Of a DNA stretch of 64,000 bases, positions 40,616-51,083 are shown piece after piece. Position 1 is the first letter of the stretch, and each line of letters begins with the position of its first letter. Origin of the DNA: Sacculina carcini (lineage: Eukaryota > Arthropoda > Thecostraca > Sacculinidae); contig OU696574.1 of the NCBI GenBank assembly GCA_916048095.2, positions 6,235,587 to 6,299,586 of the forward strand, in the 5' to 3' direction. The translations under genes were made by a program, and so were the position numbers. The notes under the pieces were generated by a model that worked only from the letters and a program-made list of their open reading frames with translations, ran no database searches and was not told the origin of the DNA.

Positions 40616-43576
40616 CTAGCATTAAAGCCCGCCCGTTGTGCGGAGGAATTCATAAAATGGAATTAATATTCATAAAAATTCATATTCATAAAAAATATTC
40701 CAAATTAAAAAAGAAAATGAAAACTCATAAGTGTCTTACTCAATAGAAAAGTCTAAGTGTGAATGTTGTAAATTTTTTTTGACAATATTTTCCCTCAACC
40801 CGCCTCATATATAAACCCACCCATTGTGCGGAACAATTTAGAACACAAACACGTAACAAACAATGAAAATTCTAGCATGTAATCCGCCCGTCGTGCGAAA
40901 CAGTTCACACTATTAAATTTGTATTCAATTCGTAAGAGAAAAGGAAAATGAATTAAAAAAGAGTGGAGTAAACCCATAAAAATTCTAAATTTCTATATTC
41001 TCACATTTATTTTCAGAAAATAGTTTGCCTAAACCGCCTCATATTTATACATGCCCGTCGTGCTGAATAATTCAGAACTCAGACACGAAACAATGAAAAG
41101 TGACTACACTTTTTCATTAAAATGTTTCCAAAATATTTTTATAACTTAACATCACCGTCTAGCATTGAAACCCGCCAGTTGTGCGGAGTAATTCATAAAA
41201 TGAAATTCATATTTAATTCATAAACATATTGCAAATTAAAAAAGAAAACAATTATCCTCATTAAAATCTTACTCAATTGAAAAGTCTAAATTTAATTATT
41301 TTCATTTTTATTTTGACAACCTATTTTCATTTACCCCGCCTCATATTGAAACCCGCCCGTCGTGCTCAACAATTCATAAAATAAAATGCATATTCAATCC
41401 ATAGAATAAACTGTCTAAAAATTAAAAAGCAAAAAATTTAACCTGTAAATACGTTCACCAAAAAAAAACTCTAAATGTGAATATTTTAATTATAAATTTG
41501 ACAAAATATTATCCCTTAATCCACCTCATATTTAAACCTACCCGTCGTGCGGAATAATTCAGAACACTAACACGTACAAAACAATGAAAACTCTAGCATG
41601 TAAACCCGCCCGTCGTGCGAAACAGTTCATACTATTAAATTTGTATTCAATTCATAAGAGAAAATAAATATGAATTAATAAAGAAAAGAGTAAACCAAAA
41701 AAATCCTATTTAAACCTGCCCGTCGTGCTGAATAATTCAGAACTCTGACACAAAACAATGAAAAATGACTAATATTTTTATCATAATGTTTTCAAAATTT
41801 ATTTATAACTCAACATCACCATCTAGCATTAAAACCCGCCCTTTGTGCAGAACAATAAATAAAGTAAAATGAATATTGAATTGAATATTGGATAAAAAAT
41901 GATTAGAAATAAAAAAATAAAAAATAAACCCATAAAAAGTCTTAACCAATAAAAAAGTCTAAATGTGAATGTTTTTATTTTAGATGTGGCAAAATATTTT
42001 CCCTCGAACTGCCTCGTATTTAAACCCGCCCGTCGTGCGTAACTATAAATAGAATATAATGAATCAAAAAGCAAAAAGCTTATCCAATAGAAAAATATAA
42101 ATTTGTAAATTCTTGTTTTAATTATTGACGAAGTTTTTTCCTCAACACTGCTCAAGTTCACATCCATCCTTCGTGTGTAGTAATTCAGAAGTGTAACACT
42201 ATCAAAACAATGAAACCTGTCATCTCTATAATTCCAGATTTATGCGTCCGCTAAAACAGCATATTCATATAGTTGGCATTGCATGATATTACAACCCATA
42301 TCCTTATGCAACTTAAGCTTATGCAACTTGAAATTAAACCAATTAAATTATACAGTAAAATTCATTAGTTAACTTTGTTCCCAGTAGTATTTTACCCGCC
42401 CGTCGGGCGGAACAATTCATGTGTAAATATTGAGGACAATAAAGCCTTTAAAAGCCTTGTTTAAAGCCTAACCATCCATGCTTGGAGCTAATATGATGCA
42501 TTCTTAATTGTGATTGGGCTTCAGTGAAATTTAATCGGTGTATATTCCTGTGTAATCGCAAGTGCGCATAATAGCTGTCAAATTGGTAATATGTGCTTTT
42601 GACTTTACACCGCCGTAACTTCCTTCAGATACACGTTGGAACATTACAAATTATACCGTATAGTAGAAAACAAGATTTCTAGCACGATGGTATAATTTAT
42701 TTTAATGTGTGAGAAGTAGTTACTGAGAAATAGTAGAAAAATGAATTAATTTTAGTCACCCGGTGTTCAAGTGTAATTTTGGATGTATTTGATAATTTTG
42801 CCAATTTTACACGTTTTTTGTATCATTTGTGGGTATAAATTATAACTTTTCTTGTAGAACACAGAATTATCTACACAATAGTATAATTTGTATAGCTGTA
42901 CCATTGCTGATTTATGAGGAATAGATAGCGGAATATTGACCAAAATATTCACGTTTTTGTGTGCAAATTTTGCCTTTTTGACTTTGTCATTTACACTTCA
43001 CACCGCCGTAACTTTTTTTTAATACTCTTTGGAAAATTAAAAATTATACCGTGTTGTAGCAAACAAAATTCCCAGCATGATGGTATTATTTATTTAGATT
43101 TGTGATAATTAGTTTTTGAGAAATAGAGAAAAAAGTATAGAAAATCAGACGCGTGGAGTATAAATAAAATTTTGAATGTAGATTGACTTTTTTCCATTTT
43201 ACATGTTTCATATTTAATTTTTGGGTATAAATTATAGTTCGTTGAGTAGAACAGAAAATTTTCTACACAGTGGTATAATTTGTATAGTTGTACCATTGCT
43301 GGTTTAGGAGGAGTAGTCTTCAGAAAATTGACCAAATTTTTCGCATTTTTCAGGGTTCATTTTGTCTTTTCACCGCTATAACTTTTTTGAATTATTTTTA
43401 CAATTTAAAATTTAGTGTAAAGTGTAGACAAGAAAATTTCCAACATGATGGTATAAATTTTTAGCGGGTACGCCAAGTCATGGCCGAGTAGCAGCTCATA
43501 GAAAATGGACCAAGGAGGGTGGGACACACACACAGACACACACACACACACAGAGGATCTCTTTTATATATATAGA
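40616..43576 (-). mobile_element. Helitron-like unit B, uninterrupted copy
   Basis: 2961 bp. On the minus strand it begins TCTATATATATAAAAGAGATCC at 43576 and ends GCGGGCTTTAATGCTAG at 40616, followed by T. It contains no protein gene, the ~390-bp internal repeats near its 5' end, and more than ten CCGCACGACGGG cores toward its 3' end. This is the cleanest copy for defining the family. Confidence 0.65.
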
Positions 43577-43930
43577 CTAGCATTAAAACCCGCCCGTGGT
43601 GCGGTGGAATTTATAAAATGGAATTAATATTCATAAAAATTAATATTCATAAAAAAATATTCCAAATTAAAAAAGAAAAAAATGAAAACTCATAAGTGTC
43701 TTACTCAATAGAAAAGTCTAAGTGTGAATATTTTTATTTTTATTTTTACATAATATTTTCCCTCAACCCGCCTCATATATAAACCCACCCATTGTGCGGA
43801 ATAATTCAGAACACAAATACGTAACAAACAATGAAAATTCTAGCATGTAAACCCGCCCGTCGTGCGAAACAGTTCATACTATTAAATTTGTATTCAATTC
43901 ATAAGAGAAAAGGAATATGAATTAAAAAAG

Positions 43931-44285
43931 TGTGGTTTTGAGATGTATTAGATGACCGAATACGAATGAGGTTGAACAATGCGATGAGACAGAAAACAAA
44001 CAATTAATACAATAAAAACTTCACCTGCAAATTCTCACAATTCAACAGCTAAAAGCGCTCCACGCTCGCAACAATAACCGCTCCACGCTCACGCCACACA
44101 CTCCACCACCGCACTGCCCCATTACTTCTCGCACCCTCTAAGCCCCGCCCATTGATCACATACATATAATCAGCTATCACACTGGTAACGCCATCTAACG
44201 ACAATATACACAACGTGTCTCCTCATCACTCTATACATAAACACAAATAGTCATATAACCAAAGCGTCTACACGGCAAAACCACA
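43931..44285 (-). repeat. 3' LTR of element 4
   Basis: 355 bp; plus-strand ends TGTGGTTTTGAGATG and GGCAAAACCACA. Confidence 0.93.
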
Positions 44286-44307
44286 CCTCCCCTTGATCTA
44301 AAGATCA

Positions 44308-47278
44308 CTACGCCGTGTAGTCGCTCATCCACTCAGGAGCCCGCCTTTCTCTTCCGGACCGACGAGGAAGTCGATCACTTCCCGGCTCATGGTCAACCTG
44401 TTCACCTCCGACAGCTTGATCTTCTTGCTTGATCTTCAGCTTGCTCCAGTCTTCAGTTTCGCCGATCGTCTCAACAACAACAGGACGTATATCCAAAACA
44501 TGACGTGGAATGCCATCAACCGACACATTATTCCGCGAATGAACACCAGTCACGGTACCCCTGTTCCATTGTGAAGTGCACCGTCTGTCCGCCGGCTTCA
44601 CCCATACTTCTTCACCAATTTCCACCGAACATCTCTCTTGGTTGCTCTCTGATGTAGTCTCTATGCATGGATGCCGCCACTCATAGTTATGCACATTACG
44701 ATGAGGAATAGACGTGAGCTCCACACCAACTCTGGGTGACACATTGTACCAAAACACGGCCGTTGTTGGTGGTACCTGTGCTCTCTCAGCAAGCGCTTTT
44801 ATGGTGCGGTGATGGCGCTCGACGATACCATTGCCGCTTGGGCGGTATGCAGCGCGATAAAATGGCATGATTTTCCACCGCCTCATCAGCTGCTGCATTT
44901 GTTGAGACCGAAACACACTGCTATTGTCCATGAGTAATTCACATACGGGTCCTCTCTCACGAAACACTTCATCAATATTCTTGCAAACCTGTTCAGCTGT
45001 GTCATTACGAAGTTCACGCCAGACTGCGAACCTGCCAGGACCACAATCCACCATAGACAAATATTCACGGCCACGATAGTGTGTCACATCAATTGCCAAT
45101 CTTCGCCAAGGCTCACTTAGGTTCAGATGGCCTGGTGTATGAACCGCGGGTGCTGGGTCGATCGATTGGCATCGCTGACACCCTCGCACAACCCGCCGGA
45201 CAACTTCTCGCGATACAGTGGGATCCACCTGTCGTGCCAAGAATAATGTGCGGTCAACTCCCATGTGATGCATGTTGTGCATTTCTCTCACGTCGTTCAC
45301 AGATGTCATGCACACATTCAAGTTATCTTCAGGACAGCGCAACGTATTTCTCGACCGCACCGCCGGCAATCCTAGCCACTGCTTTTTAACGCGAGTTAGT
45401 ATATCCGCTTTATTTGCTGTCGTTGGAACACTGGTCACACTAACTCTCAATCCCAGCTCCGAAATCAAGTCACTCAGTATACCTAACCGTCGTTTCACGA
45501 GGATTTCGGCTGCACCCTTGGTCTTAACTCTTCTTTCTTTAGTCAACAGTATACCGACCCAACCAGCTACTGTAGCGGAATCTGTCCGAATCTCAATTTC
45601 CTCGAGCTTCCATTTCACTGCCAGATTCACTCCTTTCAACACAGCTTCTAATTCTGCAACATTGATGTGATGCACATCTTCCTTCTTCCTCTGCCACGAT
45701 GCGTCCTCGACAATATTTCCGTCAATTTCTATCGCTGCACCAATGGCAAGCATGCTGGTGTCACACCATACAATACCGTCATTAGTTTTTCGAACATGCC
45801 ATGTTCCCCCCACTGGGTCATTCGCTGTCACCCTCTCAACCATATATTTTGTCAAACGCAACACGTTATCCCCTACAACATCATCCCACTGGACACAATC
45901 AGCATGACGCTTGAGGTAGCTGCAAGCGGGCCTCAGCCATCCGGCGACGGGGTAGTGGCCGATCCACTTGCCACAAAGTGAGAACAATTGGCGTTTCGTC
46001 ATATCGTCCGGTACGGCAGGTACTACGTTCCCTCTGCGGTACACCAAATGCCCCTGCTCGCTCTCTTGCAGTTGCAACCCAAGAACAGCACTTTGCTCAA
46101 TCGGCAACGGTTCTTTGGCTTTCAGCCCATACTTGGCTAGATGGTCAACTACCGCTGCACCTGACACTATCGACTCTTGCACAACGATATCGTCTATGTA
46201 CGAATCCGTTGCTTTTTCAACCAGTGACGCTTGCTGTAGGACCGTGCGCACAATTCGGGTCATGGCTTTAGGCGCAGAACACAAGCCAAACCCCATTCTA
46301 GTCAGACAGTATATATTTCCATCATATTTCAATAATTGGTGTTTCCACAATTTTTATGCTACGTGAACCTGGAGGTACGCAGCCTTCAAATCCACGATCG
46401 ATACTGGTCCTTCTATACGTCTCCATTCTCTTAAATTTTCCCCGCATACATCAATAAAATCATCTCCAGTGTGACTGTGCAAAAAGGAGTTAAGCTCGCG
46501 GAAGTCCAATACTGGCCTAACTTTGTTCTTGGTAGGTTGAACGACCGCTAGCAATGGCAATACACCCACATTTTGCGTACCCGTCCAAGGCACCAAAATC
46601 TTCTCGTCAACCCACCTACGCACCTCGGCATCAAATTCTTCCCTCACAGCATCATCCTCTCGTAACAAACCTGTGTCAAAGTGTCCTCTCGTAACAACCA
46701 ATTTTCTTTGTTAGTACCGGATTCTGCAACTTCGTTAACCATTCGACTTCCCACCTTTCACCATCAAACAACGCGCAAAAATCTGGATCCTCGATGCTCA
46801 GATTTCGCGGACCATCATTTCTACTGTTTTTCTCACGCACATTTGGTACTGGCACGCTGTCACACTTCATCTCCATTGCACAACATGACTGTTGTCCGAA
46901 GCGAGCAGATTTCTCACTCACAGTCACTCCACCCAAATGATTGATCAAATCCATTCCAACCACAATATCAATGTTGCTAACAAGCTCATCAACCACTATG
47001 GCCTTCACTTTCACATACTCATTCTGTACTCCCACTGTAATCCACGCTTCACCTCTACACTGCACTTGTCTACCATCAAACGCGAGCATCACACATTCAC
47101 CGTCAATATATTTTACAAAGCTCGTTTTTACGACCACAGCTGAACAACCAGTATCAATCAATGCCTTCGCCTTCATCTCATCTATCGTTACGTCAATAAT
47201 TGGCAGGCCTGACGATTGCGCCATTATTGGCTCATTGGAGTGACTGCTGGCGCACAAGCCACCCCACTCAAGTTTTCC
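44308..47278 (-). pseudogene. pol: Pol of element 4 (PR-RT-RH-IN), inactivated
   Basis: Protease ALIDTGCSAVVV; RT VRPVLDFRELN, DLKAAYLQV, LTRMGFGLC and YIDDIVVQE; RNase H IVWCDTSMLAIGAAI and RTDSATV; integrase zinc region (HNMHHMGVDRT...CQRCQSIDPAP) and core (DVTHY, LLMDNSSVFRS, NGIVERHHR). Two defects: a frame change near 46690, where GTTACGAGAGGA is present twice 29 bp apart (46655-46666 and 46684-46695), and a TAA at 46354-46356 just before the RT palm. The 680-residue stretch from 46350 to 44308 is otherwise open. Confidence 0.88.
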
Positions 47279-47964
47279 GACTTGCATTCAAATGACTTGT
47301 GTCCGTCTTTTCCGCACCAATAACACACGATTGGTTTACATTTGCTACAGTAGCGTGCCATGTGAGGCCCTCCACACACGAAGCATCGTCCGGTGAATCT
47401 TCGCGGAGCAGCATTATCTCGCAGCTGTGATTCTCTGCTCCCACTGACCGCTTCACCGGCGGCCACCACATTCACGGCTCTATTAGCAGCCAACACACGG
47501 GCATGGGCAATCAGCTCGCTGGTCGTCATCTTTAAAACATTTGCTAAACGCTGAAGCGTGACTCTGATGTCGGCAGGAAAACCATTCACAAACGCGAGTC
47601 TCGTTGCATGCTCAACACCTGCATTATCGAAAATGGCCAGTCCAGCCAACCTTCTGATCTCATTGGCATATACATCAACAGATTCGCCACTCCATCTTTT
47701 CTCACACAACTTTCTATGCGCCGAGAACGCATTATCCGTGAATGCTCCAATCAGCATTTGCTGAATCTGATCAGCATTGACCTGGGCCTCTTCAGACCGC
47801 TCTAAATATAGCGCTAACGCATCCCCCTCAAGATACAGCGGAATGAAACTGGCTAGGTCAGATACACCTTGCAGCTTTGCTACCAACGTTGCTGTCTTTA
47901 ACCACGCCACAACGTCTCCATCGCCGACAAACGCCCTGATCATATCGTGAGATATTTTTGCCAT
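47224..47964 (-). CDS. gag: Gag of element 4
   Basis: 246 residues, intact. The capsid-like domain (FVGDGDVVAWLKTATLVAKL, KRWSGESVDVYANEIRRLAG) is followed by knuckles CFVCGGPHMARYC and CYWCGKDGHKSFEC; the first has the shorter CX2C-GGPH spacing also seen in elements 2 and 5. The ATG at 47964-47962 lies 3 nt after the primer site. It overlaps pol. Confidence 0.9.
   Translation of the reverse strand: MAKISHDMIRAFVGDGDVVAWLKTATLVAKLQGVSDLASFIPLYLEGDALALYLERSEEAQVNADQIQQMLIGAFTDNAFSAHRKLCEKRWSGESVDVYANEIRRLAGLAIFDNAGVEHATRLAFVNGFPADIRVTLQRLANVLKMTTSELIAHARVLAANRAVNVVAAGEAVSGSRESQLRDNAAPRRFTGRCFVCGGPHMARYCSKCKPIVCYWCGKDGHKSFECKSENLSGVACAPAVTPMSQ
47238..47278 (-). promoter_or_regulatory. -1 frameshift signal: G GAA AAC plus hairpin
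   Basis: Minus-strand GGAAAAC (47278-47272) is in gag phase, the same heptamer as in element 2. Downstream, GAGTG (47269-47265) pairs with CACTC (47242-47238), and inside it TGGC (47261-47258) pairs with GCCA (47251-47248). The outer spacer is only 2 nt and the inner one 10 nt, so this hairpin is the weakest of the five. Confidence 0.55.
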
Positions 47965-47967
47965 TAT

Positions 47968-47979
47968 GGCCGGTTAGCT
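47968..47979 (-). promoter_or_regulatory. Putative primer binding site: complement of tRNA-Ile nt 1-12
   Basis: The minus strand reads AGCTAACCGGCC directly after the LTR. The plus strand, GGCCGGTTAGCT, equals the first 12 nt of tRNA-Ile(AAU) in vertebrates as I recall it. The five nt that are common to tRNA-Phe and tRNA-Ile (positions 8-12) are unchanged from elements 1-3 and 5, while the acceptor-stem part has changed. Confidence 0.75.
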
Positions 47980-49781
47980 TGTGGTTTTGAGATGTATTAG
48001 ATGACCGAATACGAATGAGGTTGAACAATGCGATGAGACAGAAAACAAACAATTAATACAATAAAAACTTCACCTGCAAATTCTCACAATTCAACAGCTA
48101 AAAGCGCTCCACGCTCGCAACAATAACCGCTCCACGCTCACGCCACACACTCCACCACCGCACTGCCCCATTACTTCTCCTCGCACACTCTAAGCCCCGC
48201 CCATTGATCACATACATATAATCAGTAGGGCTGTCAAAAAAGTAACCTAAAGATCATGAAAAAGTAACTTTATTTTTTAGAAAAAGTAACCTATAAAAGT
48301 AACCTAAAAATAACCTATGAGTTTCAATGTTATTATCACTTTTGTATCGCTTTATCACATGTTTATCACGCATTTGCTGATTAGTGTGCTATATGAAATA
48401 CACGGATTGTTTGTTGTTTGTTTGTGAACATAAAAAGTAACCTAATAACCTATAAAAAGTAACCTAATAACCTTTAAAAAGTAACCTAAAAACAACCTAA
48501 CTTTCGTAAAAATAACATTCAAAAAGGTCAATTTCTGTCTGCAGTTCTGAAGGAAGAAAATACACCAGTTCTTCTTTTCTATCCTCTTTCCGAGTTGATG
48601 CTATTTTTCACCATCTCTCCGATCTGCTACCATTTTTACAACAAACCACAAAAATTGACTCAACATTATTTGGCTAACATCGCAAAAAGGAGCATAACCA
48701 TCAAAATGTAATTTAAAGTGGAAAGCTAATATGTAAGTGAAATACACTAATTGCAAATGTAAATATTTTTAGTAATGGTCGCAATAATGTTCTTTATATT
48801 GTTTCAATGGAACTTTTTATCAAATAGCACGTACTACAGCTTGTATATTAGTGTGATCGTAAACACTGCATGTGTGAATGCCCCCGTCCCCCATATGTAG
48901 CACCCTGTGTTCACAGTCTTATAAATGTCAAACGTGGGAAAATGGTGCTATCTCCCGCCCTGAAAATCACGTGCTAATTCCTGTTCAAGTAAATACGTAC
49001 TGTCAAGTGCTACAGTGCAGTATCTGGTATAGAGAGCTCACACATCGTACTATACCACGCTCCAAGCATCTCACGACACCCTCCGGTTCGTGGACATTTC
49101 CTAAAATGGAATGACGCTATCCTGCGTACCCAAGAACGTATAAATAACGAGTAGCACAGATAGCACAGCAGAATATTTGACATTTCTCGATCTTCAGACC
49201 TAATATTTTTTCATTTCATTTCACGTATTTTGCGACAAGACACAAATATGAAAAATCAACACAGGATATATACATAAGGGAACTCGAAGCCTTGGGCTTG
49301 TTCTGAGTCCCCACATTCGTACAATATACACTAATACAAAGCAACACCACAGCAAATATTCCATCTCTTTTCCTATTTTATCCTCATATATACCGTTTTT
49401 GTGACTCTTATCTGCAAAAAGTCACCAAACTTTGTGGTAAACTTGCCTAATAACAAGAAAAATAACAAAAGATAACCTGACGATAAAAAAGTAACCTAAA
49501 AGCAAAAAAAGTAACCTAACGATGAAAAAGTAACTTTTGGTAACCTAATAACTTTTTAAATAATTATCGTACACAACTTTTTCATGCAGTCTTAGGCATC
49601 TTATGAAAAAGTGACCCTTAGGTGAAAAAGTAACTTTATTAACTTTTGACAGCCCTAATAATCAGCTAACACACTGGTAACGCCATCTAACGACAATATA
49701 CACAAACAACGTGTCTCCTCATCACTCTATACATAAACACAAATAGTCATATAAACAAAGCGTCTACACGGCAAAACCACA
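47980..49781 (-). repeat. 5' LTR of element 4, interrupted by an hAT-like element
   Basis: About 362 bp of LTR (47980-48225 and 49666-49781) split by the insertion at 48226-49657 plus an 8-bp duplication. Confidence 0.92.
48226..49657. mobile_element. hAT-type non-autonomous DNA transposon
   Basis: 1432 bp. Terminal inverted repeats TAGGGCTGTCAAAA / TTTTGACAGCCCTA and an 8-bp target duplication (ATAATCAG at 48218-48225 and 49658-49665). The other LTR of element 4 (ATAATCAGCTA once, about 44168) is the empty site. Many AAAAAGTAACCTAA motifs lie near both ends, probable transposase binding sites. No transposase frame is present. Confidence 0.92.
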
Positions 49782-50681
49782 AAAAGAGTGGAGTAAACCC
49801 ATAAAAGAGTCTAAATTTCTATATTTTCATATTTATTTTCACAAAATAGTTTGGCTAAACCGCCTCATATTTATACATGCCCGTCGTGCCGAATAATTCA
49901 GAACTCAGACACAAAACAATGAAAAATGACTAATTTTTTATCATACTGTTTTCAAAATATATTTATAACTCAACATCAGCATCTAGCATTAAAGCCCGCC
50001 CTTTGTGCAGAACAATAACTAAAGTAAAATGAATATTGAATTAATAAAAAATGATTAGAAATTAAAACAGAAAAAGTAAACCCATAAAAAGTCTTAACCA
50101 ATAGAAAAGTCTAAATGTGAATGTTTTTATTTTAGATGTGGCAATATATTTTCCCTCGAACTGCCTCGTATTTAAATCCGCCCGTCGTGCGTAACTATAA
50201 ATAGAATATAATGAATCAAAAAGCAAAAAGCTTATCCAATAGAAAAATATAAATTTGTAAAATATTGTTTTAATTATTGACGACGTTTTTTTCCTCAACA
50301 CTGCTCAAGTTCACACCCATCCTTCGTGTGTAGTAATTCAGAAGTGTAACACTATCAAAACAATTAAACCTTCTGTCATATCTATAATTCCAGATTTATG
50401 CGTCCGCTAAAACAGCATATTCATATAGTTGGCATTGCATGATATTACAACCCATATCCTTATGCAACTTAAGCTTATGTAACTTGAAATTAAACCAATT
50501 AAATTATCCCAGTAGTTCCCAGTAGTATTTTACCCGCCCGTCGGGCGGAACAATTCATGTGTAAATATTGAGGACAATAAAGCCTTTCTATTCAGTCTAG
50601 TGTAGCATCAATTAAACTGTACCCAATAAAACCACACCATCCATGCTTGGAGCTGATGTGATGTGATGTGATGCAATATGA
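49782..50681 (-). repeat. Helitron-like unit C, middle segment
   Basis: No gene. Continues the co-linear match to unit B (about 40960 to 42500), with five or so CCGCACGACGGG cores. An ATGTG/ATGATG run precedes element 5. Confidence 0.7.
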
Positions 50682-51057
50682 TGTGGTGTTGTATATGTGA
50701 TGCGTGTGTGTATAGCAATGTATAGCAATGTTGTGTTATGTTGTATAGCAATGTTGCAAATGTATTAGCAATGTATAGCAATGTTGATTCAGCAAAGTGT
50801 ATGTGCGTATGTGTGTATGCGTGTCTGTGCGGAATGGTGCTGCAGCGGTGTCATCTTGCAGGCGAGAGGAGACGGGTACGAGCTGAGACGAGCGGCAGTG
50901 CGGTGCAGGAGTCGAGAGTATTTGCGCGTGGTGTGTGTGCTGTATTTGCGTGTTTGCGTGTTGTTCTCTGAGACGGAATTAGCGTTGTTGTTATTCCCTT
51001 GGGTGTGTGTGTTATTTCATCATATCACCACTGCATCGTTATACAATACATACTTCA
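50682..51057 (+). repeat. 5' LTR of element 5, with expanded TATAGCAATG repeats
   Basis: 376 bp, TGTGGTGTTGTATATG to ATACTTCA. Four to five copies of TATAGCAATG-like units at 50713-50783 where the 3' LTR has one. Confidence 0.92.
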
Positions 51058-51069
51058 AGCTATTTCGGC
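51058..51069 (+). promoter_or_regulatory. Putative primer binding site: complement of tRNA-Phe nt 1-12
   Basis: AGCTATTTCGGC abuts the LTR end; the following TCCCC is unlike the sequence after the 12-mer in elements 1-3. The 3' LTR is followed by TATGATG instead. Confidence 0.77.
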
Positions 51070-51083
51070 TCCCCATTATCGTC

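Larger units (their letters stand above)
43931..49781 (-). mobile_element. LTR element 4 (5'-tRNA-PBS group, tRNA-Ile type)
   Basis: Left LTR 43931-44285, right LTR 47980-49781 (including a 1.43-kb hAT-type insertion), TSD AAAAG (43926-43930 and 49782-49786). On the minus strand: gag, then pol. A GGGGAGG polypurine tract precedes the 3' LTR. Gag is intact; pol has one frameshift and one nonsense codon. Closest relative in the window is element 2. Confidence 0.93.
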
